Assembly (NCBI RefSeq): GCF_024181725.1
Contig: NZ_CP028908.1
Coordinates: 3,275,501 to 3,339,500, forward strand
DNA: 64,000 nt
Direction: 5' to 3'
DNA from: Bradyrhizobium sp. WD16
GTDB taxonomy: Bacteria; Pseudomonadota; Alphaproteobacteria; Rhizobiales; Xanthobacteraceae
Under the pieces are notes generated by a model. The model was not told where the DNA came from and ran no database searches. It was given only the letters and a program-made list of their open reading frames with translations. Positions 44,884-54,600 of this stretch are shown piece after piece (position 1 is the stretch's first letter; every line of letters begins with the position of its first letter). The translations under genes and the position numbers were made by a program.

Positions 44884-46623
44884 CTATCGAAGGGCGTCGC
44901 TGATCTGCCGGGCCGCGCGCAGATCGCCGAGCAGTTTGCTCTTGATCTTGTCGGTGACTTGGTAGCGATCGAGCGCTCCGGCAACATCGCCGGCGACGCC
45001 CGGAAAGTTCCGCGCGAGCTGATCGGTGGCGTTGCGTACGCAGTCCTGGTCCCGTCCGCTCGCGCATAGCGCCGCGCGCAACAGGAATGTGAGTGCGATC
45101 GGCGAGGCCTCCGGCCGGAAGATGATGCGCCGGGCCGTGACGTCGTCGCCGCGCATATAGGCGGCGAGCGCCGTAGACGACGGCATGAAGGCGGTCTGCT
45201 GGAACGATCTCGCCTGGATCTGCGCCCCGAGCGCCGCGCCGTCGTCGTAGCGGCCACGCAGGATGTAGGCGGCCGCCAGCAGCGACTGGCTGAGGCTGGA
45301 AACGGCGGAGGGATGGAGGATCTGCGGCGCCAGTTCGAAGGCGCCCTCGATATCGCCGCCGAAAAAACGCGACGCGAACAGCGAGAGCAGCGCGATGCCG
45401 AGCTGCGGCGCCCGGGCCGCGGCGCGCTCGCCGAGCTGGCGGGCACGGGCAATGGTCGCGGCGGGATCGGGGCCGGGCGGCGCATCGAGATATTCGGAAA
45501 CCAGCAGCGCCGACAGCAGCGCCATGAGGCGTGGATCGTCCGGCGACCGGGCGACCTCCGCCTCGAGGCAGGCGATCGATCGCGACAGGTTGTAGGTATA
45601 GCGCACGATGGTATCGATCGCGCTCAGAACACAGGTGTCCCCCTCGAGGCTCCGCGGGAGAGAGGCGCCGTTGCGGCGGCGCACATCGGCCATGATCGCG
45701 CCGCCCGCGAGGTCGCCGACGTTGGCGGCGACCAGGTTGACCATGCTGTCGAAGGCCGTGCCCTGGCCGTCGACGTCGACGGCCTGCACCGCGCGAGACC
45801 AGATGATCTCGCGGGAGCGGGCGCTGAGCAGCCGGAAGACGAAATCCCGCTTCGATCCGTTCGATGCGCCGGCCCGCACCAGCAGCTGATAGTCCGCATC
45901 GTTCTGTCGTGCTGTGTCGGCATAGCTGTGAACCAGGATGAAATCGTAGTGGGTCAGCGCGCTCTCCAGCGACGCGGCGACGAGACCCGCCTGTTCGTCG
46001 GCGTTGGGGCTCGCGCTCGGCGGATCGGTCTGGACCACGACGATCGGAAGCCCGGGCACCCGCGTGCCCGACGCCGTTGCGCCGAGCGGCAAACCGAGCA
46101 GGCGCGAGATGTCGCTCGAGAACACCGCCGAGCCGATGATCAGCGCGATCACCAGCAGGAGGATGTCGCGCGGGGCGAATCGGCGGCCGGCATCCAGCGC
46201 CACGGCCCGCGCGGCGGCGTCAGGCCGCGCGCGCGGCGCCTCGACGGGCGCGATGCGCTGAAACTGAGGCTGATAGGAGCCGACCGGCAGTACGATCTGG
46301 ATCGGGTTCTGTGCGCCGGCGGCCTTGTAGTAATGCTCGAGCAGTTCGCGAAGGCGTTTGGCCTGGACGCGGACCACCGAATTGGCCTGCGGATCGAAAT
46401 CGCTGCCGCGTCCGAGAACGGAGGTGGCGATGGTGAAGGCCTTGAGCCGGTCGCCGCGGCCCTCGAGGGTCTCCTCGACCACGAACCGCAGAAACTGCGC
46501 GGCGGCGGCGTTGCGGCGGAACTCGGCGTCTCGCAAAATGCGCACCAGCTCGGCTTCAACCTCGTAACGTTCGACGTCGTTCAGTGAGCCATCGACGTCT
46601 GGCTCTGGATCATTCATCTTCAT
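44884..46623 (-). CDS. Membrane protein with N-terminal winged-helix-like domain and TPR-like C-terminal part
   Basis: 579 residues. Residues ~15-120 (AAAAQFLRFVVEETLEGRGDRLKAFTIATSVLGR...DPQANSVVRVQAKRLRELLEHYY...IQIVLPVGSYQPQF) match the domain found at the N-terminus of CadC/adenylate-cyclase-like signalling proteins with TPRs. One membrane segment lies at ~153-168 (ILLLVIALIIGSAVF). The rest is periplasmic or cytosolic, helical and repeat-like (LMALLSALLVSEYL; AAAYILRGRYDDGAALG), like TPR modules. It may sense an envelope signal and regulate transcription; targets unknown. It has no obvious partner in the same operon. Confidence 0.72.
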   Translation of the reverse strand: MKMNDPEPDVDGSLNDVERYEVEAELVRILRDAEFRRNAAAAQFLRFVVEETLEGRGDRLKAFTIATSVLGRGSDFDPQANSVVRVQAKRLRELLEHYYKAAGAQNPIQIVLPVGSYQPQFQRIAPVEAPRARPDAAARAVALDAGRRFAPRDILLLVIALIIGSAVFSSDISRLLGLPLGATASGTRVPGLPIVVVQTDPPSASPNADEQAGLVAASLESALTHYDFILVHSYADTARQNDADYQLLVRAGASNGSKRDFVFRLLSARSREIIWSRAVQAVDVDGQGTAFDSMVNLVAANVGDLAGGAIMADVRRRNGASLPRSLEGDTCVLSAIDTIVRYTYNLSRSIACLEAEVARSPDDPRLMALLSALLVSEYLDAPPGPDPAATIARARQLGERAAARAPQLGIALLSLFASRFFGGDIEGAFELAPQILHPSAVSSLSQSLLAAAYILRGRYDDGAALGAQIQARSFQQTAFMPSSTALAAYMRGDDVTARRIIFRPEASPIALTFLLRAALCASGRDQDCVRNATDQLARNFPGVAGDVAGALDRYQVTDKIKSKLLGDLRAARQISDALR

Positions 46624-47133
46624 CGATCTGGCGAATCCGCGCGGTACTGGGCTTCATCGGGCGCGGCGCGGCGGATCAGCGAAGCCGAAGCCGAAGCCGA
46701 AGCTGATGTCGTTGGCGGTCGGGTGCGGCGCCTGCGCGGATTGCGGTCGATCGTTGCAGCCATCTGGCACTGGCACTCCCGAAAAAGCCGGACCGGCACT
46801 TGGACGTGCCGCAGGTCCGGCTCCTTGATCTGAAAGCGTCGAATCTAGGATGTCTAAGCCTTGAATGTGACGATGATGAATCTTGCGGGCGCGGGTCATT
46901 TCGGAAAATGATTCAAACTCAATTCTTCGATCGGAAGAGTGGTCCGAAGGTTACCTATATGCAACAGCCGGCACGGCGATTGCGCGATCGGTGACAACAA
47001 ATGCGCTGTGCCGGATAATAGATAGTTTTAGGCACGGGCGATACGCGATGACGATCGACTTTCGCGGCGATGAATGCCCGTCATGCGTGACATCGGTGCG
47101 CGCCGCCGGCCTGTCTCGCTCGGCCAGTCTCAC
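46624..47133. other. Intergenic region with GAAGCC microsatellite
   Basis: 510 bp between two leftward genes. Four hexamers (GAAGCC three times, then GAAGCT; 46681-46704) lie at one end. The middle (46840-47040) is AT-richer and probably carries the promoter of the 44884-46623 gene. Short open frames here lack convincing protein character. Confidence 0.45.
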
Positions 47134-47769
47134 TTAGCCGTTGCGTCGGTCGAGATGATCGCGCAGCGCCTGGATCGAATCGAATCGGATGACGCCCTCG
47201 GCCATCCGGGCCTCGATGGAACCGTCGGAATATAACGAATAGGCCATGCCCGCGACTTCCCCCGATTGCATGATGGTGATTGCGGCGGCTTCCGCGACGG
47301 GCCGTCGCCCGGTCGGCATCTTGTCCTGAGTAGCATTGACGGGATTTTCGTCCGGTCCGGCGCCCGGCCGCGGCAGCTGGGATGATGCCGGCCCGCCACG
47401 GTCGCGCCACGAGGACGGCAGCGGCGGCCGCTGGCGCGAGGCCTCGTCCGGCGCCGGTGCTCGCGCGCCGCGCTCGCTGACCGCCGGCGCGTCGGGGCTG
47501 GCCGTTGCGTCGGCGACAGCCGCGGATTGCGCCGGCGCGAGCTCGGAAAGCGCCTCGTCCGGCGGCGCGGACTGAAGGATGTCCGCGATCGTTCCCAATT
47601 CGCCTAAAATGAGCGCCAGCGCGACCAGCAACAGCCCCGAACAGGCGCCGAACACGCCGGCCAGCATGATGGTGTTGGCGAACACCGTCTCTCTGGTGAT
47701 GACGCCGTAACCGCAAGCCAGAACACCGGCAAGAACGGCGGCCGCGCCGATCAGCATTATTCCACGCAT
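47134..47769 (-). CDS. Hypothetical membrane-anchored protein
   Basis: About 211 residues from ATG 47769 (MRGIMLIGAAAVLAGVLACGYG), which opens with two hydrophobic segments in a hairpin (to ~residue 56). A long Ala/Pro/Arg-rich, likely disordered stretch follows. A compact C-terminal domain of ~55 residues ends the protein (AITIMQSGEVAGMAYSLYSDGSIEARMAEGVIRFDSIQALRDHLDRR). That end reads like a small substrate- or peptide-binding fold, but no family is recognised. An alternative start at 47832 adds only basic residues. Confidence 0.6.
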   Translation of the reverse strand: MRGIMLIGAAAVLAGVLACGYGVITRETVFANTIMLAGVFGACSGLLLVALALILGELGTIADILQSAPPDEALSELAPAQSAAVADATASPDAPAVSERGARAPAPDEASRQRPPLPSSWRDRGGPASSQLPRPGAGPDENPVNATQDKMPTGRRPVAEAAAITIMQSGEVAGMAYSLYSDGSIEARMAEGVIRFDSIQALRDHLDRRNG

Positions 47770-47901
47770 TTCACCCCCTTTTGGCGCCGCACGCCGCGTC
47801 ACTGGCCGGTCGTGCCCGCCACGTCGAAGCAAATGACGGGCCGGTCTTGTCGTCGAACGGCGCGCGGTCGTTGCCGCCGCCGCGTCGGTCGCCGCGGCCT
47901 T

Positions 47902-48516
47902 CTATTTGCCGAACCAGGTCTGGCTCGTCACCACGACGCAGCTCGAGGCCGACGCCGGCAGCAGGAAGGAGCGGGCGCCGGGCTCGCGATAGCTGAACAT
48001 CTTCACGTCGGACGTGAGTTCCCCCTTGGCGGCGCCCTTGGCTTCGAGCGCCGCGCCGATCGCCTCGCAGCTCGAGGCATAGGACTGCACCACCAGCGAG
48101 CTGGCGTCGCAGCCCGAGCTCGGCAGCGGCGTGACGCTGGCGAAGCTCAATAGCAGGGGGGCCGCCGGGTCGCCCGAGGCGACTGCATTGGCGACCGCGA
48201 AGATATGCTTGTCGGCGGCGTCCTTGTTCCAGAACGCGGTGGCGGCGTGGCGGCCATTGGCGATCTGGGAGGACACCACGCCGAGGAGCGGCGCGCAGGT
48301 CCGCACGCCGGCAGCATCCGCGATCTGCAGCGCGGCGATCTTGCTCTTGTCCGGCTGGGCGGTCTGCGCGGCCGGCGTCCCGACGAAAAGGGACAAGAGA
48401 TCCGAGCCCAGAGGCGTGAAGATGAGCACCGCCAATGCAGTCAATGCGATCAATAGCGTGGCGATGACGGCGATCAGCTTCGAGGCTTGCATGGGGCGAT
48501 GCGACAACAATGACAT
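47902..48516 (-). CDS. Hypothetical exported or membrane-anchored protein
   Basis: About 204 residues from ATG 48516 (MSLLSHRPMQASK), chosen because the longer frame to 48681 adds a non-protein-like segment. One membrane anchor (LIAVIATLLIALTALAVLIF) lies near the N-terminus. The remainder would be periplasmic with four cysteines that could form disulfides (VRTCAPL, SSGCDAS, ASSCEA, ASSCVV). No family is recognised. It follows the same direction as its two downstream neighbours but is separated from each by over 100 bp. Confidence 0.6.
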   Translation of the reverse strand: MSLLSHRPMQASKLIAVIATLLIALTALAVLIFTPLGSDLLSLFVGTPAAQTAQPDKSKIAALQIADAAGVRTCAPLLGVVSSQIANGRHAATAFWNKDAADKHIFAVANAVASGDPAAPLLLSFASVTPLPSSGCDASSLVVQSYASSCEAIGAALEAKGAAKGELTSDVKMFSYREPGARSFLLPASASSCVVVTSQTWFGK

Positions 48517-48846
48517 CTTGCCTTTTCGAGGAAACGCGCGGGCTTCGGCTGTTTCGAGACACCGATTCGGATACCGGAATGGGCTCAGCCTATTCGGTTC
48601 CGCGACGAAGATATTGTCGCGTGCGGCCGCGGGATTGTCGAACGGCGTCCGGTCGGAAGGCGAGACGTCGATCGGCGACAAATTCCGTGCGGCCTGGTCG
48701 AAGATTTCGCATCTCGGCGGCCTTAAGGTTCCAGGAGTTCGCGGCGCGATTTGAGCCGACCGTTGGCGCGAGCAGGCATGAGCAGCCGAGAGCGAGCAGC
48801 AGCGAAGACGTTTCGCGACGTCGCTCCCGTCTCGGGAGGAGGAACA
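48517..48846. other. Divergent intergenic region
   Basis: 330 bp between the leftward exported-protein gene and the rightward SciP-like gene. It should contain both promoters. No gene or strong repeat is seen. Confidence 0.4.
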
Positions 48847-49176
48847 GTGACCAGCGCAACACCTCGTCCTCTGTCGTCTGGTTCGTGCGTCGCCGCCGGT
48901 GAGGAAGTGCGCCCGGTCCAGGCGTCGAACGGCGCCGATCCGGCGCCTGCGGACTGGATGCGCCGGCGCTGGACGCCGCTGAAGAAGTTCGAGATCCTCG
49001 AGGCCGTGCGGTCCGGCGAGCTCGCCATCGGCGATCTCTGGGACAGGCTCCGGATCAGCGAGCCTGAATTCGCCTCATGGCGGCAGACCTTCGACGAGTT
49101 CGGTTACTCCGGGCTCAAGACCACTCATCTTCAAAGCCTGCGTCGACTGCGCGGACGAGCCGGCCGGTTCCGCTGA
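48847..49176 (+). CDS. SciP-like DUF1153 DNA-binding protein
   Basis: About 109 residues from GTG 48847, which has a very strong ribosome-binding site (GGGAGGAGG); upstream ATGs at 48751 and 48778 do not. Residues ~40-100 match DUF1153: RRWTPLKKFEILEAVRSGEL, then EPEFASWRQTFDEFGYSGLKTTHLQSLRR, the compact helix-turn-helix of Caulobacter SciP, which represses CtrA-dependent promoters. True SciP is ~90 residues, usually chromosomal and well conserved; this copy has a ~35-residue extra N-terminus and diverged core, so it is likely a paralogue. It sits just before the repeat array and adhesin gene and may regulate them, which is inference from position. Confidence 0.72.
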   Translation: MTSATPRPLSSGSCVAAGEEVRPVQASNGADPAPADWMRRRWTPLKKFEILEAVRSGELAIGDLWDRLRISEPEFASWRQTFDEFGYSGLKTTHLQSLRRLRGRAGRFR

Positions 49177-49194
49177 CAGGAGCCGGCTGCGGAT

Positions 49195-51060
49195 GAAGCC
49201 GGCGACGACGGCGGAGATTGTGTCGCGCCTCGGTCAACACCTGCCTCGGCTGGGCCGTGCGCTCGGCCAAGAGGGAAACGCGCCATCGGCATATTCTACC
49301 GTCACCGCCCGACTTGATCGGGCGGCCCAGTACTCCGTGTCATCGCAATGGCGCGGAGCGGCCGACGCTGTGCCCTTCACCATCGTCACGGCGTACTGGT
49401 TCGCCCGCTTGAAGCGGGCGATGACGGCGGAGATTGTGGCGGCGCCTCGGTCAACACTTGCCTCGGCCATCGGCACATTCCGCCGTCACCGCCCGACTTG
49501 ATCGGGCGGCCCAGTACTGCGTGTCATCGCAATGGCGCGGAGCGGCCGACGCTGTGCCTTTCACCACCGTCACGGCGTACTGGTTCGCCCGCTTGAAGCG
49601 GGCGACGACGGCGGAGAGAGGTGCGGCGCGCGGGCCCACTCTCCGTCGTCATCAGCGATTTGGCCGAGGCGCCGACCCACTCACTCACCGTCGCCCTCCG
49701 CGAAGGCGGAGGGCCCAGTACGCCGTGTCGCTGATTTGACGCGCAGCGGCTGACGCACGCGCTCCTCACCGCGGATACGGGTTACTGGTCGCCCGCTCGA
49801 AGCGGGCGATGACGGCGGAGATTGTGGCGGCGCCGCGGCCAACACTTGCCTCGGCCATGCGGCACATTCTGCCGTCACCGCCCGACTTGATCGGGCGGTC
49901 CAGTCATCCGCGTCATCGCAATGGCGCGGAGCGGCGGACGCTGTGCCTTTCACCATCGTCACGGCGTACTGGTTCGCCCGCTCGAAGCGGGCGACGACGG
50001 CGGAGATTGTGGCGGTGCCTCGGTCAACACCTGCCTCGGCCATCGGCACATTCCGCCGTCACCGCCCGACTTGATCGGGCGGCCCAGTACTCCGTGTCAT
50101 CGCAATGGCGCGGAGCGGCCGACGCTGTGCCCTTCACCATCGTCACGGCGTACTGGTTCGCCCGCTTGAAGCGGGCGACGACGGCGGAGAGTGGTGCAGG
50201 CGCGCGGGCCCACTCTCCGTCGTCATCAGCGATTTGGCCGAGGCGCCGACCCACTCACTCACCGTCGCCCTCCGCGAAGGCGGAGGGCCCAGTACGCCGT
50301 GTCGCTGATTTGACGCGCAGCGGCTGACGCACGCGCTCCTCACCGCGGATACGGGTTACTGGTCGCCCGCTTGAAGCGGGCGACGACGGCGGAGAGAGGT
50401 GCGGCGCGCGGGCCCACTCTCCGTCGTCATCAGCGATTTGGCCGAGGCGCCGACCCACTCACTCACCGTCGCCCTCCGCGAAGGCGGAGGGCCCAGTACG
50501 CCGTGTCGCTGATTTGACGCGCAGCGGCTGACGCACGCGCTCCTCACCGCGGATACGGGTTACTGGTTCGCCCGCTCGAAGCGGGCGATGACGGCGGCGG
50601 TTGTGTCGGCGCCTCGGTCAACACCTGCCTCGGCTGGGCCGTGCGCTCGGCCAAGAGGGAAACGCGCTATCGGCATATTCTGCCGTCACCGCCCGACTTG
50701 ATCGGGCGGCCCAGTATTCCGTGTCATCGCAATGGCGCGGAGCGGCCGACGCTGTGCCTTTCACCATCGTCACGGCGTACTGGTTCGCCCGCTTGAAGCG
50801 GGCGACGACGGCGGAGAGAGGTGCGGCGCGCGGGCCCACTCTCCGTCGTCATCAGCGAGTTGGCCGAGGCGCCGACCCACTCACTCACCGTCGCCCTCCG
50901 CGAAGGCGGAGGGCCCAGTACGCCGTGTCGCTGATTTGACGCGCAGCGGCTGACGCACGCGCTCCTCACCGCGGATACGGGTTACTGGTCGCCCGCTCGA
51001 AGCGGGCGACGACGGCGGAGATTGTGTCGGCGCCGCGGCCAACACTTGCCTCGCGCTATC
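49195..51060. repeat. Array of two alternating palindrome-rich repeat units (P and Q)
   Basis: Nine copies of CGCCCGCTNGAAGCGGGCG mark unit ends, starting at about 49402, 49586, 49790, 49976, 50159, 50364, 50569, 50786 and 50990. Two unit types precede them: P (~184 bp; contains CGCCCGACTTGATCGGGCGG and the GTGTCATCGCAATGGCGCGG core; 217 bp when it includes a CTGGGCCGTGCGCTCGG insert) and Q (~204 bp; contains CCCTCCGCGAAGGCGGAGGG). The order is P-long, P, Q, P, P, Q, Q, P-long, Q, then a partial P. No protein is plausible here, although the units keep several frames open. Spacing and lack of unique spacers exclude CRISPR. Confidence 0.9.
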
Positions 51061-51637
51061 GGCAAATTATTGGAAGGCCGCGTCATCGCAGGTTCGCATG
51101 CCATCGCCGCGGCGCGCCCAGGTGGTGATCGGTCGAAAGCACAACAGCGCCTGACAGCGCCGGTTGTCTGGTGTCGAGCCGTCAACCCCGGGCGAATCAC
51201 CGAGGCCCCGTCGCGATGTCGTCGCGCCGGCGATCTGTCGGATTAGCGGCAACATTGTTCATTTTCGTGTCGATCGTGCGGCGACGGTCAACCTTGATGC
51301 GGGCCTGAGCAATACGAACAGCCTTCGAGCTGTCTCTCATGGCCGGGTCATCAACAGGTCAGCGCCACCAGAATGCGGGCGCTGTCCGGATCGTGACGCG
51401 GCTAGCCGGGGGGAGCCGGACGTGAGTGATCGATTTGAACTGTTTCCGAGTGATCGTCGCCTGCATGGGGTTGCAGGCGAGGCAAGCGCAGTGCCGCCAG
51501 AATGGCCGCTGACGTCTTCGCGCCATGGGCGCGCCACCGGGGCTGTCTCTTTCGAGCAAGAGGCGAGTGCCCTGGAGCACCGGACCGGCCGGACCAACCG
51601 GTCAGGCCATCATCAGTTGTCATCAGGAGCTCTTTCC
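51061..51637. other. Upstream region of the adhesin gene
   Basis: 577 bp in which the adhesin frame is open but reads unlike protein. It has an AT-richer part near 51240-51300, two direct copies of GAGTGATCG (51424 and 51448) and a hairpin at 51458-51479. Likely holds the adhesin promoter and a long 5' untranslated region. Confidence 0.5.
51458..51479 (+). promoter_or_regulatory. Hairpin in the adhesin 5' region
   Basis: A perfect 8-bp stem CGCCTGCA / TGCAGGCG with a 6-nt loop, about 160 bp before the start codon and next to the repeated GAGTGATCG. It could affect message stability or bind a regulator; no T-run is present. Confidence 0.4.
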
Positions 51638-54600
51638 ATGAAACCGCATTCGGATCAGGCCGGGCGTCGCACCAGGACCGGCTTCGTCAACAACTGGGTC
51701 GATGGCGGCGAGGACGGCAGCCGCGCGCTGCGGCGACGGGTGATGGCCATCCTGCGGGGTGCCCACCGGATGCTCGGCATCCGCCGCAAGAGCCTCGGGC
51801 TCGGCGCGCTGGGGCTGCGCGGGGCGCGGGTTGCGGGCGTGTCGCTTAGGTCGCCAATCAGCGTTGATTTGAATCGGAGCAGAGGCTGGCAAAGCGATCT
51901 TGTTGCGACGATCGGGATGTTTGCCGCAAGTTCGGTTCTCGGCGGCCTGATGTTCACGGAATCGGCTATGGCGGTGGATTCGTCTGTTACCTGTGCGTCC
52001 GTGGCCGGATCGGCCTCCTACATTCAAATGAATAATAGTGGTGGCGCCACGCCCGGTGGCTATTACCCGCCTGGCTCCCACTGCGCTTTTTATAGTCCAG
52101 TCGGGTCGGCAAATGACGCTTATGCGACGATTTATGCGAACGGAGCTACGGCCAACGCAACAAGTATTGTCACTGACAACACCACCGCCACCATATCAAT
52201 GACTCCGGGCGGATCGGCAGCAAACTACGTACTTATGACGAACGGAAATGATGCGATTACGAACGCTTCCGGCGTAGTTATCTCAGGTGTCGCATCTCCA
52301 GCGTTGAGCCCAACAAGCACTTATGCTGTCAATGGTGGTCAACTCTATTACTATACGAAATACTTCCGGGCCAATTCGACTGGTCCGGAGAGCCAGGCCG
52401 GTGGAACGGACAGTGTTGCGATTGGCCCAGGCGCGTCCGTGGACGCCAACTCCGCTGCATCGATAGCCCAGGGCAATGGCGCCGCTGTAACCTACGCACT
52501 GAACGCCATCGCACTTGGCAACGGCGCAAAGGTCGCCGGGGCGTCCGGTAACCTGTCGACCAGTTCGATGGCGATCGGCAACGGGGCGACGGTCGCCGCC
52601 GGTGCGACCAAGGCCATCGCTGTCGGCAACGCCGCGAATGCGGGCGGGCCGTCGGCCGTCGCCATGGGCGATACGGCCAACGCCAAGACTCCCAATGCGG
52701 TGGCGGTCGGCACCAATGCCTCGGCGCTCGGCGGCGCTGCGGTTTCGATCGGCAACGGCAACGTCGCCAACGGCAACGGTGCCGTGGCGATCGGCGATCC
52801 CAACACCGCGACCGGCACCGGCGCCGTCGCCCAGGGTTTCAACAACACCGCGACCGGCGACGGCACCACCGCGATCGGCAACAACAACATGGTCGGCGGC
52901 GGCGGCCAGGCGGTCGGCACCGCCGGCACCGCGGCCCAGGGCGCCGTCGGCATCGGCTTCTCCAACACGGTGGTCGGCCAGGGCTCGGTGGCGCTCGGCA
53001 ACCAGAGCAAGGCGCTGCAGGCCGGATCGATCGCAATGGGCGACACGGCCACTGCCAATGCGACCAAGGGGATGGCGCTCGGTTCGGGCGCGACCGCGAC
53101 CAACGCCAACGATGTCGCCCTCGGTTCCGGCAGCGTGACGGCGGCGCCGAACCCGACCGCGAGCATGACGGTCAACGGCACGACCTATAATTTCGCCGGC
53201 ACGGCGCCGACCAGCGTCGTCAGCGTCGGCGGCGTCGGCAGCGAGCGCCAGATCACCAATGTCGCCGCCGGCCGGATCAGCGCGACCTCGACCGATGCGA
53301 TCAACGGCAGCGAGCTCTATGCGGTGCAGCAGCTCGCCGGCTCCGGCTGGAACGTCACCACCAAGGCGACCGGCACCGGCACGGCGACCGGCACCACGGT
53401 GCAGAACATCGCGCCGGGAGCGACCGCGACCTTCACCGCCGGCAACAACATCGCGGTGACCCAGAACGGCGCCGAGGTCCAGATCGCCACCAGCATGACG
53501 CCGAGCTTCACCTCGGTGACGACCGGCAACACCACCATGAACAGCAGCGGCCTGACCATCACCGGCGGGCCGAGCGTCACCTCGACCGGCATCGACGCCG
53601 GCGGCACCAAGATCACCAATGTCGCGGCGGGCACCAATCCGACCGACGCGGTCAATCTGTCGCAGGTGACCACCGCGGTCACCGGGGTCCAGACGCATTA
53701 TTACAGCGTCAACGACGGCGGCACCCAGCAGGCGAACTACACCAACAACGGCGCCACCGGCACCAATTCGCTGGCGGCCGGCGTCGCCGCGGCGGCGGCG
53801 GGCACCTCGGCGGTCGCCGTCGGAAACGGGGCCACGGCTGGCGCCAGCGGCGTTGCCAATGATATCGCGATCGGCAACGCCGCGAATGCGACCAAGGGGA
53901 ACAGCGTCGCGATCGGCGGCAGCACGGTGTCCGCGGCCAATGCCGTCTCGATCGGCAACAAAGCCAACGGCGGATCGTTCGCGGTTGCGGCCGGCGACAG
54001 CGCCGTGGCCGGCATCAATGCCGTCGCGGTCGGCAAGAGCGCATCTGGTGGCGGAGGCAATTCGGTCGCGGCCGGCAATGGCGCTTCTTCCGGCGGCGGC
54101 AATTCCATCGCGATCGGCAATGCCGCGACTGCGCCCGGGGCCTCCGCCGTCGCGATGGGCGACACCGCCAGCGCCCAGACCGCCAGTTCTGTTGCGATCG
54201 GCACCAACGCCACCGCGACGGGCGGCAAGGCGGTCTCGATCGGCGCCGGCAACACCGCCAGCGGCGACGGCGCGGTGGCGATCGGCGATCCCAACTCCGC
54301 GACCGGCACCGGCGCGGTCGCCATGGGCGCCAACAACACCTCGAATGGCCAGGGCGCGGTCGCATTGGGCAATGCGAACACGGCGACAGGCCAAGGCGCG
54401 GTGGCGCTGGGCAACAGCTCGAACGCGGCGGCGGCGGGAGCGATCGCCCTCGGCGACACGGCCGCCGCCAATGCGACCAAGGGGGTGGCGCTCGGTTCGG
54501 GCGCGACCGCGACCAACGCCAACGATGTCGCCCTCGGCTCCGGCAGCGTGACGGCGGCGGCCAACCCGACCGCGAGCACGGTGATCAACGGCACGACCTA

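Noticed and set aside
46654-46899. 81-codon minus-strand frame ending in FGFGFGF
   Set aside because: The pattern is produced by the GAAGCC hexamer repeat; no other protein-like feature or start signal.
49193-50953. Many 60-170-codon frames within the 49-kb repeat array
   Set aside because: They repeat with the DNA units, run in several frames at once and encode Arg/Pro-rich strings with no protein character.
49195-51060. CRISPR array
   Set aside because: Units are ~184-217 bp without short direct repeats and unique spacers, they contain internal palindromes, and no cas genes are near.
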